Source: Candidatus Aminicenantota bacterium (GTDB lineage Bacteria; Acidobacteriota; Aminicenantia; S016-38). Taken from it: 36,003 bases of DNA. Where the stretch lies: the NCBI GenBank assembly GCA_026987025.1, contig JALSNJ010000024.1, positions 1 through 36,003 on the forward strand. The letters are read 5' to 3'. A program made the translations under genes and the position numbers. Below, piece after piece: positions 8,153-16,747 of the stretch. Under the pieces are notes generated by a model that ran no database searches, had not been told where the DNA came from, and worked only from the letters and a program-made list of their open reading frames with translations. Within the stretch, counting starts at the first letter, position 1, and each line of letters opens with the position of its first letter.

Positions 8153-11100
8153 CCAGTAAACATTCTGTCCTGAGTTGTATCCGTTGTCAGCTGGTCCGTA
8201 GGTGGGGTCCCCGGTGGAGGATATGTAGGAGAAGGCCCCTCCCAGGACATCCTCAACCCATAGGACGGGAAGGGTGTATCCGCTGTGGTTGGTCACTTGA
8301 ATTTGCCATGTCACATTTTGATTGCAATCCAGTGGTTCTCCCTCTGGAGGGGTTATCCTCGTCTTGGTAATTGAAACATTGGGTTCGTTCAGGTCCACAT
8401 GGAAGGTGCTGGGGGATGTGGAAAAGACCTTCCCGCAGGGGTTTTCGTATTGCAGCTCAAATACAACATCCCCTCCCTGGAAGTCGCAGTCGGACACCAC
8501 ATGGAACCTTATCTCCACGGTGTCCCCCGGCGATAGGTCGCTCAAGACCGGAAGCTCGTTTTTCGTCCATTTTATGGGGGATGTCATGGGGTTCGGGTCA
8601 GAGCCGGGACTCCAGCTCCCTCCGTTTTTACGCCATTCTGTGGTCCCCGGCACATAACTGAGGCCAGGGGGAAGGGTTTCGGTGACCTCAAGGTTGTAAA
8701 CGGTGGTCTGGCCGGCGTTCTTTATGGTAATTACGGCGGTTTCTTCAGAGCAGGCGTTTATGGGCGTTGGGATATTATTGGTTCCCACCAGGACCGGTGC
8801 CGGTATTTTCACCGTGGAGTTATCGCTGACGGGGGTGTTGCAATCCCCTCCAAGGCATCCCCAGGACGAGGATACATCGTTGGTGAGATTATCGCAGTCC
8901 ACCAGGTTGGCGGTTATGGTTATCTCCCTCCTTTCAGCGGGAGCCATGCTGTTTATCAGGATTCCAACCCCGTTTATGCTCCCTCCGGTGTGGTCCTGAT
9001 TGGGGTTTATGGTAACCCCGTCCATGTTATCAACGGTGGCCGAGTTGTAGGTGAGCCCGGCACCGAGGATGTCGTCAAGCCAAACATTGTAGGCGGTTCC
9101 GTTTCCCCTGTTTATAAGGTAAATTTTCCACTGAACCGTGTTGGTGCTGGCGTAGTAAACCTCAGGGGTTTTGGTTATGATGAGGTCCCCGCTGGTCATA
9201 AGGGGAGGGGTGTAGGTGTCCGAGGCAGAGCAGGACTGTTCGCACTGGTCGTTGTTGTGGCATTGGTCGTCGTAGTATGCGGTGGCGGTGAGGGTAGGTC
9301 CCCCTTCGCATCTCTTTTGAACCGTAAGGTGAATTGTTCCCTGATTTGCCGAGGAGAAGTTGTCCCCGTAGTCCCACTCAATGTATGTTCCGTGGTCCAC
9401 GGGTCCTGAGACCGGATTTACCCCGTCGTATCCGTTGACGGAAACCACATAGTAGTTGTCGGTGTTGAGCCTCACCACCACATCGTAGGGGACCCCAACG
9501 GTGCTGGTTCTCTCCACCACTAAGTCTACATCGTAGGTTCCGCACTTCTCAACCACGGTGGGCATACCGTTTAGGGAAACGCTCATGGCAGGGGGCTCTA
9601 CGGTCACCTCCGTGGTTTCGTGAATCCTTCCGTCCTGAAGGCAATCTCCTCCTGTTATCCCCAGGTCCAGGGTGGACCAGGAGTAGAAGGTGGACGAATT
9701 CCCGCAGGGGGGAGATGGCTGGGATTGGTCGGTTATCCTTAGGTTGTATGTTATGGTAAGGCTCTTATTCCTGACGGAACCGTATCCCGTGCATCCCGAA
9801 AAGTCCAGAATTAGATGTCCCCCCGGGGTGTTATCTGTGATTGAGACACAGGAGGTCACATCAGCCCCGTCAAAGACCACGCTCAGGGACCCTGATACAT
9901 ACTGCTGATTGTTGTCGGCGTTTTCCTCAAAGTGAAGGTCAGAGAGGTCTACGCCGTCCAGGGCGGAGCTGTCGGTAAAATCGTATTGGTTCGTGTATGT
10001 TATTTCTTCGCATTTTTGGGCCGTTGATGGGTTGGCGGTCTTTTCTGAGTCCACCAGCTGTTCACACTCTATCGCCGTGGTCTGGGAGGCCGAGGCCGAA
10101 AGGTCACAACCGCAGCAGTCCTGGACCGAGGCTTCCACCGTGTTTTCAAAGGTGGTAAAACAGTATCCCTCGCACTGGTCTGCTCCAGGGGCCTGGAGGG
10201 TTATGTCCGTTTCAAAATGGGGGCTGGAGGAGGGGTCAAAGGTCCAGGTTATGGTTCCCCCTGTTCCCCCTGCCCCCGGGGTCCAGGTTCCTCCTCCTGC
10301 GTCAACCACCGTGAAGCCGTCGGGAACATGGTCCGTGACCTGAACCGTCCCTGTGCTTCCAGATCCGCAGGAGGTAACCCCGGAGTAATCCACGGTTATG
10401 TGATAGGTGGCCTGGGAGCCGATCTGAATCTCCTCCGGCCCCGTCTTGGATACGGAAAGCTCAGGGCTATCCGAGGGAGCGTTATAGGAACTCAATTTTA
10501 CAGGTGGATAAAAATCGTTATTGCAGTCGTCCTTGTAATTGGGCTGCCATAAAAGGGTTCCGGAGGGCAGGGGCCTCTGGCACCAGTCAGAGTAGCCCAA
10601 GGTGAATTCAAGGTTGTAGTTATCGCCTGGCCCCAGGTCCGGTATGTTGAAACACCCGTTGGTGTAGGTGGCGGGTGGGGTTACACTTATTACGGAGAGG
10701 GGACCGAAGTCCACGCAAATTTTTACATCGTGGGCTCTGCCGTCCCCGTTGTTGGTTATGGGGAAGCTCACTGTCTTGTTATCTTCGCAGTAGGTAAAAT
10801 TTATGTCCGGCGGTGTAAAATCAAGGCTGGGGGATTTGTTTACCAGCTGAACCGAGGCAGTGGCCGTTCCCCCGTCCACCGAGGTGTCAAAGCATGTGGC
10901 TCCCCCATCGCATCCCCACCTGGCATCCGCCACATTGTCAAGGTTTTCGCAGGAGACGACCTGGGCCTCCACGGTTATCTCCACATAATCCCCCGGGTTC
11001 ATCTCGGCCAATTGGGATATGTTTGAACTGTTCCAGGTTATAGTTTGTCCGTTAACATTTCCAGAGGGATTGGTGGAGACGAGGCTCAGGCCGGCCCCAA

Positions 11101-11689
11101 GGACATCGGTTATCTCCACATTTTTTATCTTTCCTATTCCTGTGTTCTCAACCTTTATGGTCCAGGTTACATTTTCCCCCACGGAAGCCGAAACCACCGA
11201 TGGGGTTTTGGTGATGGTCAGGGCTCCGGGCAGAACCTCTATGGAGAGGGAGGTGTCCTCCGAGGAGGGGCTTCCGCCGATGTTGTAATCCACATGAACA
11301 TTGTCGGACCCGGAAACCGCATCGCAGTGGGTTTCCATGGCGAAGTCTATGGTGAGGCTCTGGCCGGGGTTGAGGGTTATACCTGAACCGCAGATGCTGT
11401 CTATGTCCCATATTAGTTCGTTTCCGTTGACAGAAGGGTCTGAGGTTGATGAGCAGCCAGGGGCCGAGAGGGAGGAGCTTCCCGGCACATAGGTAAAGCC
11501 AGGGGTGGGCATGAAGTTGTGGACCACGATGTCAGTTATGGGCTGGGAGGAGGAGTTCTCTATGGTGATGGTGTAGGTGTTGACCTCGCATTTGTTGACC
11601 TGGTTAGCTCCCCCTATGGAGGAGTCGGCCAGGGCGAAGGAAAAACTTAAAAGAAAAACGATGGGTAAAAATATTTTTCTTCTTCTCAT
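8150..11689 (-). CDS. N-terminal DUF11 repeat segment of the giant surface protein
   Basis: These 1,179 codons start at ATG 11689, which overlaps the stop of the preceding gene (ATGA). Residues 1-21 are a classic Sec signal peptide (RRRK, a hydrophobic core, then ALA). The rest is about nine DUF11/Ig-like beta-sandwiches of roughly 110-130 residues, with phrases such as LTITKTPS, ENTGIGKIKNVEITD and ETLPPGLSYVPGTTEW. The last domain is cut at GQNVYW by TAA 8150-8152. In frame beyond it comes IKNLPDGETATLTLTAQ, which completes the domain. DUF11 proteins are typically surface-exposed adhesin or sheath components. The exact ligand is unknown. Confidence 0.7.
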   Translation of the reverse strand: MRRRKIFLPIVFLLSFSFALADSSIGGANQVNKCEVNTYTITIENSSSQPITDIVVHNFMPTPGFTYVPGSSSLSAPGCSSTSDPSVNGNELIWDIDSICGSGITLNPGQSLTIDFAMETHCDAVSGSDNVHVDYNIGGSPSSEDTSLSIEVLPGALTITKTPSVVSASVGENVTWTIKVENTGIGKIKNVEITDVLGAGLSLVSTNPSGNVNGQTITWNSSNISQLAEMNPGDYVEITVEAQVVSCENLDNVADARWGCDGGATCFDTSVDGGTATASVQLVNKSPSLDFTPPDINFTYCEDNKTVSFPITNNGDGRAHDVKICVDFGPLSVISVTPPATYTNGCFNIPDLGPGDNYNLEFTLGYSDWCQRPLPSGTLLWQPNYKDDCNNDFYPPVKLSSYNAPSDSPELSVSKTGPEEIQIGSQATYHITVDYSGVTSCGSGSTGTVQVTDHVPDGFTVVDAGGGTWTPGAGGTGGTITWTFDPSSSPHFETDITLQAPGADQCEGYCFTTFENTVEASVQDCCGCDLSASASQTTAIECEQLVDSEKTANPSTAQKCEEITYTNQYDFTDSSALDGVDLSDLHFEENADNNQQYVSGSLSVVFDGADVTSCVSITDNTPGGHLILDFSGCTGYGSVRNKSLTITYNLRITDQSQPSPPCGNSSTFYSWSTLDLGITGGDCLQDGRIHETTEVTVEPPAMSVSLNGMPTVVEKCGTYDVDLVVERTSTVGVPYDVVVRLNTDNYYVVSVNGYDGVNPVSGPVDHGTYIEWDYGDNFSSANQGTIHLTVQKRCEGGPTLTATAYYDDQCHNNDQCEQSCSASDTYTPPLMTSGDLIITKTPEVYYASTNTVQWKIYLINRGNGTAYNVWLDDILGAGLTYNSATVDNMDGVTINPNQDHTGGSINGVGILINSMAPAERREITITANLVDCDNLTNDVSSSWGCLGGDCNTPVSDNSTVKIPAPVLVGTNNIPTPINACSEETAVITIKNAGQTTVYNLEVTETLPPGLSYVPGTTEWRKNGGSWSPGSDPNPMTSPIKWTKNELPVLSDLSPGDTVEIRFHVVSDCDFQGGDVVFELQYENPCGKVFSTSPSTFHVDLNEPNVSITKTRITPPEGEPLDCNQNVTWQIQVTNHSGYTLPVLWVEDVLGGAFSYISSTGDPTYGPADNGYNSGQNVYW

Positions 11690-13662
11690 TTTTCACCCCT
11701 TATTATCACCGTTATTCCAGAATACTTGAGGGGAACCTCTATTTTATTTGGGCCTTTTATCAAATCCACCTCCAGCCTCTTTACCTTGTCTCCGTATTCT
11801 ATCTCCAGGAGGTGGTGGCCAGGGTCCAGATGGGAGAACTTAAACCTTCCCATCTTCCCCTGGGTTATGAGCCTTCCGTCCAGAACAGCCCTGAAATTCT
11901 CCACAGGGGGTTCCCCCTTATCAAAGTTCCCGTTGGAGTTCTTGTCAAAGAAGACGAATCCCTCCAGGCTGGACTTCCCCACTTCCTCCTCCCTTTCCAG
12001 GGCGAATCTGAACTCCACATAGGTGGTTAGGCCGTCGGAGAGCACCACCGGCACGGGCGAGGGGGAGATGGGCTTGAAGTTCTCCGGAAGGGTGGCGGTG
12101 TTTACTCCAACGGCGTATTCCCCCGGGTAGAGGCCTTCAAAGGAGAAGTGTCCGGCAAAGTCGGTGTAGATTTTCTCTCCGCTGGAAAGCCTCACCTCTA
12201 TGTTCTTGAGGGGGGTATCCGATGGGTCAAGGATACCGTCCTTGTTCCTGTCTAAGTAAACGAATCCCTCAATTCCGCTGTAGAAAATAAACCCCGAGGA
12301 GGAGACATTAACGAAGGCCTGGGCCTCAAGATTGAGGGTTTTTCCTGAGTTGTCCATGACCTTAAGAAGGGCTCTGTTTATGTTCTTTCCCCTTTTGGCG
12401 TCGGTTCCGATTATAACCTGATACCTGAGGACTGCGGTTTCGCCTGGCTTTATCAGAGGAAGTTCCCAGGTTATGTTCCTCTTTCCTCTGGGGTCTTTGA
12501 ATTTTTTCCCGTTGTAAAGGGTGGTTCCCTTAACATAATTGAAGCCCTGGGGAAGATAATCGTCAATCCTCGGATTTAAAAGTGGAGAGGAGGACCTGTT
12601 CCAGACTACGATTCTGAACCTTATGATCTTTCCCACATCCGCCTGGGGAATCTCCGACTTCTTGCGGAACAGTATCTGGGAGGTGGAGATGGGGTTTGAG
12701 GTGATTCTGGTGATAACGGTGTTGGACTTTACCTCCTGGGGGAGAAGCTCTGCCCTTGCCTTCGCCTGGTTCCTTATAACTGTCCCGGAAAGGGTGGTTT
12801 CCTTTATTCTGGCCCTTACTCTTATAACTTCCGAAGACCCCTTCCTTAAAACCCCCTCCCATCTCAGCCTGTTTCCGCTCCTTGTGAATTTCAGGGAGGA
12901 TTCCTGGGACAGAAATTCCAGGGGAGAGGGAAGGCTGTCCTGAATTGTGAGTCCCTCCACATCCACATTGGAGGGGTTCTCTATCCTCAGGGTGTAGGAA
13001 ATTTCATCCCCTGGTTTTGCTACCCCTTTGTCCACGGATTTTTTAACACTGATTTTAGGTATTTTTATTTTTAAGACGGCCTTGTTGGATTTTATGGGGT
13101 TCTGAAGGCTGGAGTGGTCCAGGTACGCCCAGTTGAGTATTCTTCCCTCCGGGGCGTCCTTCCTCACCCTCAGTTTTACGGTGAACTTTATCCTTTCCCC
13201 CTTTCCTATTCTGGGGAAGTTCCAGGTAATTTTTTGCCCTTCAATCTTCGGCTTCACCGGGGCGTCGTCCCCTTCGTACTGGAGGTAAGGGGATAGCTCG
13301 TCCCATACCCTTACATCTTTAAAATCGTATTCAGAATCGTTGAAGATCTTTATCTCCATGGGGACTTCCTCTGTGGGAGAGGCCTCCGTCTTCAGGAATC
13401 TCTTGGATATGGTCCCCTCAAATCCGTAGGCGTTTATGGTGGTGGTGGCGGTCCTCTTCCTTCCGCACTGATTTTCCACCTCCAGCTTTACCGTGTAGTT
13501 TCCAGGGGAGGTGTAGGTGTATTTGGGGTTTTTCTCAGTGGAGGTTCCCCCGTCCCCGAAGTCCCAGGAATAACTGTATTGTCCCTCCTGGCCCTCCACC
13601 TCGGCCCTGAAGCTGACCTCCAGGGGCACAGGTCCCTGGGTTGGGTCCGCCTCTATTTTCAC
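11686..13662 (-). CDS. PKD + DUF11 + SdrD_B segment
   Basis: This 658-codon stretch opens with a GTG directly after the TAG at 13663-13665 and has no signal peptide. Residues 1-80 form a PKD domain (ADPTQGPVPLEVSF, YSWDFGDGGTSTEKNP, YTSPGNYTVKLEV). About residues 85-460 hold DUF11 repeats (VWDELSPYLQYEG, QDSLPSPLEFLSQE, DDYLPQGFNYVKG). About residues 465-640 hold two SdrD_B domains with EF-hand-like loops YLDRNKDGILDPSD and FFDKNSNGNFDKGE. It is most likely the larger C-terminal part of the protein that starts at 14418. Confidence 0.7.
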   Translation of the reverse strand: MKIEADPTQGPVPLEVSFRAEVEGQEGQYSYSWDFGDGGTSTEKNPKYTYTSPGNYTVKLEVENQCGRKRTATTTINAYGFEGTISKRFLKTEASPTEEVPMEIKIFNDSEYDFKDVRVWDELSPYLQYEGDDAPVKPKIEGQKITWNFPRIGKGERIKFTVKLRVRKDAPEGRILNWAYLDHSSLQNPIKSNKAVLKIKIPKISVKKSVDKGVAKPGDEISYTLRIENPSNVDVEGLTIQDSLPSPLEFLSQESSLKFTRSGNRLRWEGVLRKGSSEVIRVRARIKETTLSGTVIRNQAKARAELLPQEVKSNTVITRITSNPISTSQILFRKKSEIPQADVGKIIRFRIVVWNRSSSPLLNPRIDDYLPQGFNYVKGTTLYNGKKFKDPRGKRNITWELPLIKPGETAVLRYQVIIGTDAKRGKNINRALLKVMDNSGKTLNLEAQAFVNVSSSGFIFYSGIEGFVYLDRNKDGILDPSDTPLKNIEVRLSSGEKIYTDFAGHFSFEGLYPGEYAVGVNTATLPENFKPISPSPVPVVLSDGLTTYVEFRFALEREEEVGKSSLEGFVFFDKNSNGNFDKGEPPVENFRAVLDGRLITQGKMGRFKFSHLDPGHHLLEIEYGDKVKRLEVDLIKGPNKIEVPLKYSGITVIIRGEK

Positions 13663-14418
13663 CTAGAAGTCCGGACATTCCTTAATCTCAAGGCTTACCG
13701 TATAGGAATGGGAGAGCTCCCCGGAGGTTCCCGTTACGGTCAATTGGTAGGAGCCGACGGGGGTGGTGGGGGAGGTTTCTATGCGAAGCTTGGTTTCCCC
13801 GGTGGGAGTTATGGGGTTCTGCTCAAATTGGCCGGTGGCACCCTGGGGAAGGCCCTCCACGGAAAGCTCCACCGGGTCTGAAAATCCACCTATGGAGCGA
13901 ACCTCCACCGTGTAGAAAGTCTCCTCCCCGGGATATATGCTCCTTTGAGGAGGGGTTACCTTTATGGAAAAGTCCGGGCATTCCACCGTGGGAAGTGGAA
14001 CATCAAAGACCGTTCCAGGGGTGGCCTCGTCAGCGTCAATGACGAAAACATCGGTTTCTCCGTAAACCAGGTGAAGTTTGTGGTTGAACCCTGCGTCCTT
14101 GGAAACATACCTGACATGGGCCACCGGTGAGCCCGTTCCGTTTCCGCTCACCCACAGGTCTATTACCAGGTCGTTGTAGTCGTTGTCGGTCCAGTCCTCA
14201 AAGGCGTATCTGAGGCCCCCATTATCCAGAGGGGTGACCTGAACCTCGTAGTCGTTGAATACGGTTCCGTCCTCTCTGGTGACGACGCTGTAGGGATAGA
14301 TCTCTATCTGGGTTCCATCGCAGTATGTGGCCACCACGGGGTGGTTTCTTGAATCGTCTGCCCTCAGGAAAAACAAAAACCCCAGCAGCGCCAGAAAAAC
14401 TTTTGTCTTTCTCCTCAT
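13663..14418 (-). CDS. DUF4114-like and Ig-like N-terminal segment
   Basis: These 251 codons begin at an ATG with a signal peptide (MRRK, hydrophobic core to about residue 20). Residues about 25-130 contain YAFEDWTDNDYNDLVIDLWV, the acidic 'D-x-D-Y-N-D-L-V' signature seen in DUF4114/LruC-type domains and thought to bind calcium. Residues about 150-248 form a bacterial Ig-like domain (SIYPGEETFYTVEV, LPQGATGQFEQNPITPTGE, SYQLTVTGTSGELSHSYTV). It stops at TAG 13663-13665, directly before an in-frame PKD domain. A GGAGGGA Shine-Dalgarno lies just upstream of the start. Confidence 0.7.
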   Translation of the reverse strand: MRRKTKVFLALLGFLFFLRADDSRNHPVVATYCDGTQIEIYPYSVVTREDGTVFNDYEVQVTPLDNGGLRYAFEDWTDNDYNDLVIDLWVSGNGTGSPVAHVRYVSKDAGFNHKLHLVYGETDVFVIDADEATPGTVFDVPLPTVECPDFSIKVTPPQRSIYPGEETFYTVEVRSIGGFSDPVELSVEGLPQGATGQFEQNPITPTGETKLRIETSPTTPVGSYQLTVTGTSGELSHSYTVSLEIKECPDF

Positions 14419-14427
14419 CCTTCCCTC

Positions 14428-15918
14428 CTAATAAAGAGCTATTAGTTTAAAATACCCCACAGTGGAGTGGTAGTTTCCTGCGGGGTCAAATTTATCTTCA
14501 AAATCTATTACCTCCATCCCAAGGCCGGCCCTGAAATGCTTGAAGAACAAGTATCCAAGCTCAGCCGAGGCCGATTGCTTTTTGTTCTCTATGGGACCCC
14601 AAACCCTGAGCATTTTGTAGTTGGCCAGAAATTCAAGTTTTCTGCTGAAACTTATCTTCAATCCCTGGATGGAGGCAAGGGTGTTGCTTTTTGTCCTGTC
14701 AAGGGGGGGATAAAGTTCAATGTTGGTGTCGTATCTCCACTGGGAGTAGAGGGAGAGGAACCTGAAGGGTCTCCAAAGCAGCCTGAAGCTCAGCTCCTCC
14801 TCGGAGCTTTCTGAAGACGGGACCAGGGCCCCATCCATGCCCTTCCTCCTGAAGTATCTGAGGCTCAGGTTCATGCCCTTGATGGGGGTTCCAAAGACGA
14901 AAAGGGACCAGAGTTGTCTTTTCCTTTCCTGGGAATCCCCCTTGTTTATCTGAAACTCGTATCTGCCCATCACCCTTATCCTCTTTGACTCTATCCCTCC
15001 TCCCAGGGAAACCATCTGAACATCAGAGGAGACCCCACCCTGGGAGGCCTTTTCCTCCCTTATCCTTGAGTCAACGAAGAGGCCCTTAAAAATGTGCTTT
15101 CTCACCCCGGCCTCGTAGATGTTCCTGTCCAGAAGGGTGGAGTTGTCCTCCCTGGATGTCAGAATTTCCCTGCGATAACCCGCGAAAACCCCCTCCTCCT
15201 CGGTTAGAAATTCGCCCAGAAAGGTGAAATAATGGTGCAGGGTAGAGGGGTTGAGCTCCAGAAGGTCGTCAAAGACTTCGCCCCTGTAATCCATCTGCAG
15301 GTAAAAACTTCCCCTGGAGGTGGAAAAAAGCCTCTGGCGTCCCCCCAGCAGGAGCTGTTCGGTTCTTGAGTCCTTCTGCTGCCTTTCCCTGTCAAAGTTT
15401 CTGTCCATCTCAATCTTTCCCCAATACTTGGTCTTTTCCCCGTTGTGGAATACGGAAAAATAACCTATGTGGCTTCTCATCCTGTCGTCCACACCGTCCC
15501 TGTATCCGTAGCCCGTGCTGAGCCTGGTCTCGTCCCCGTCCCATTCCAGGAAACCGTTGACCTCGTTTTCGCTTACGGAAATCCTCGTCATGGAAAAGGG
15601 ATAGAGTTCCCCGGCCAGGTCCCTGGAAAACTGGAAGGGGGACAGGATTATGTATCTCTGGGAATACTCCGGAAATACCTGGTAAAGGCTGTAGCCGTAT
15701 TTTAGCTGTTCGTTGGCGAAGGTGGGAAAGGAAGAGTTGACGCTCCAGGAGTTGAAGTAAAGGCGGACCCTCCTTGAGAGCCTGAGAACCCCACCGCCGA
15801 AAAACCCCCTCTGGCTCTTTACCGACGGCTCCTGGCTGAAGGAAAACTCCCCTATCATTTTTAAGGCCCTTGAATCCACATTCAACCCGAAACTGTAAAT
15901 TCCCCTTCTCTGTTTCAA
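14428..15918 (-). CDS. C-terminal beta-barrel segment of the outer-membrane protein
   Basis: This 496-codon stretch starts at a TTG, but the frame is open upstream through PVKLSFLYLADADGTLPLQDA, so the TTG is not a true start. It is rich in amphipathic strands with aromatic residues at alternate positions (LSLRYFRRKGMDG, LSLYSQWRYDTNIELYPP, HYFTFLGEFL) and ends HSTVGYFKLIALY. The terminal aromatic residue is typical of proteins recognised by the BAM complex. It stops 9 nt before the DUF4114-like gene. Confidence 0.65.
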   Translation of the reverse strand: MKQRRGIYSFGLNVDSRALKMIGEFSFSQEPSVKSQRGFFGGGVLRLSRRVRLYFNSWSVNSSFPTFANEQLKYGYSLYQVFPEYSQRYIILSPFQFSRDLAGELYPFSMTRISVSENEVNGFLEWDGDETRLSTGYGYRDGVDDRMRSHIGYFSVFHNGEKTKYWGKIEMDRNFDRERQQKDSRTEQLLLGGRQRLFSTSRGSFYLQMDYRGEVFDDLLELNPSTLHHYFTFLGEFLTEEEGVFAGYRREILTSREDNSTLLDRNIYEAGVRKHIFKGLFVDSRIREEKASQGGVSSDVQMVSLGGGIESKRIRVMGRYEFQINKGDSQERKRQLWSLFVFGTPIKGMNLSLRYFRRKGMDGALVPSSESSEEELSFRLLWRPFRFLSLYSQWRYDTNIELYPPLDRTKSNTLASIQGLKISFSRKLEFLANYKMLRVWGPIENKKQSASAELGYLFFKHFRAGLGMEVIDFEDKFDPAGNYHSTVGYFKLIALY

Positions 15919-15968
15919 GGCATCCTGGAGGGGAAGGGTTCCGTCGGCATCGGCCAGGTAAAGGAAGC

Positions 15969-16292
15969 TCAGCTTAACGGGGAAACGGGGGAGACGAAGG
16001 CCCTTATCCCCAACACATCCCTGGTAAACCTGCCCACCAGGGATTCAAATTGATATCTGACGAGGATAAAGACGGGATTTCCCACCTCGTCAAAGGGATA
16101 TATGGGGTAGTTAAAAATAATTTCCCCCCTGTCGTAGTCAATGAAGTAATCCTTGTTCCTTATAAGCTGCCTTCTTCTAATTTCCACATCCGGGTTGGTG
16201 CTGCTCTTGGTTATGAGGAAGACCACTTCGCTTCCCCTCAGCACCGGCGAGTCGGAAAGGTAGTAGGGACCTGCTCCTGAATCGGCGGGCAA
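15969..16292 (-). CDS. middle segment of the outer-membrane protein
   Basis: The frame is open for 107 codons from a TTG, and codons upstream of it (SAIEE) also fit. It contains LPADSGAGPYYLSDSPVLRG followed by SEVVFL and RNKDYFIDYDRGEIIFNYPI, then VGRFTRDVLGIRAFVSP. The phrase 'P-A-D-x-x-x-G-P-Y-x-L-x-x-x-P-V-x-x-G-S-E' occurs in large outer-membrane proteins next to DUF11 giants. It loses frame at its end, where the next frame supplies the expected strand. Confidence 0.55.
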   Translation of the reverse strand: MPADSGAGPYYLSDSPVLRGSEVVFLITKSSTNPDVEIRRRQLIRNKDYFIDYDRGEIIFNYPIYPFDEVGNPVFILVRYQFESLVGRFTRDVLGIRAFVSPVSPLS

Positions 16293-16297
16293 CTCCT

Positions 16298-16747
16298 CTA
16301 TGGCCGACTATCCCCTGGCCATACCCCCAGTACCTCCACCCCGAAGTGTTTGGATTTGGCCCCCAGGATTACTCCCCTGAAGGGATGATAGTAGCGGGAG
16401 AAGACAGAGTCAAGAAACACCCCCATCCTGTAATCCCCCACGGAAAGATAGGTTTTTTCGTTTCCCAGGGTAAAGAGAAAGTCCAGGGGAGGCTCGGTTA
16501 TCCTGTTTTCGGGGTCGTAGTTCAAATAGCCGTCAATTTTGTAGCCCTTTCCAAAGAAGCCGTTTACCGTGAAGGATGCCCTTTCCCTGGTGGAAAAATC
16601 CGCGGGAAGCCCCAGGTCGCTGTATCTGAACCTTATCTCGTCTCCCTTGACCCTGGTCCAGTTAATCCTGAGCATGCCTATTCCCATAAGGAAGAGTTTG
16701 TTTTTGGTTTTTTCCGGGGTTGTTTTTACCCCTTCCCCACAAAACAA
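16298..16747 (-). CDS. N-terminal segment of the outer-membrane protein
   Basis: The frame is open for 149 codons. Its TTG is not a convincing start; the true start is probably ATG 16809 in another frame (see the joined pseudogene). Strand-like segments include RFRYSDLGLPADFSTRERAS, FFGKGYKIDGYLNYDPENR and LSVGDYRMGVFLDSVFSRYY. The frame breaks at TAG 16298-16300, and the +1 frame supplies the continuation SAIEELPADSG. Confidence 0.5.
   Translation of the reverse strand: MFCGEGVKTTPEKTKNKLFLMGIGMLRINWTRVKGDEIRFRYSDLGLPADFSTRERASFTVNGFFGKGYKIDGYLNYDPENRITEPPLDFLFTLGNEKTYLSVGDYRMGVFLDSVFSRYYHPFRGVILGAKSKHFGVEVLGVWPGDSRP

Larger units (their letters stand above)
1079..11689 (-). pseudogene. giant DUF11/CARDB/SdrD_B surface protein, one frame with three in-frame stops
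   Basis: From ATG 11689 to TGA 1079 a single frame of 3,537 codons is interrupted only by TAA 8150-8152, TAG 4106-4108 and TAA 1655-1657. There is no frameshift. The protein would read, in order: signal peptide, about nine DUF11-type beta-sandwiches, about five cysteine-bearing CARDB domains, more DUF11 domains, an alpha-helical domain of roughly 650 residues, another DUF11-like domain and two SdrD_B/Cna_B-type domains. Similarity continues across each stop. The clearest case is VYW-stop-IKNLPDGETATL, where other repeats read 'W-x-I-x-x-L-x-x-G-E'. The start overlaps the upstream gene by 4 nt (11686-11689) and the end overlaps the DUF1573 gene by 4 nt, as expected of one coupled ORF. I infer recent pseudogenisation. 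Readthrough and sequence error are alternatives. The four open segments are listed separately. Confidence 0.75.
11686..14418 (-). pseudogene. DUF4114-like/Ig/PKD/DUF11/SdrD_B surface protein with one in-frame TAG
   Basis: From ATG 14418 to TGA 11686 the frame is continuous for 911 codons except for TAG 13663-13665. Domain order is signal peptide, DUF4114-like domain, Ig-like domain, PKD, three or so DUF11 repeats and two SdrD_B domains. The stop sits in the phrase ECPDF-stop-VKIEADP. An earlier linker in the same protein reads ECPDFSIKVTPP, with Ser (TCC) at the matching position. So the TAG replaces one residue, probably Ser (TCG to TAG) or Gln. It starts 9 nt after the beta-barrel gene and overlaps the giant gene by 4 nt. 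Confidence 0.75.
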
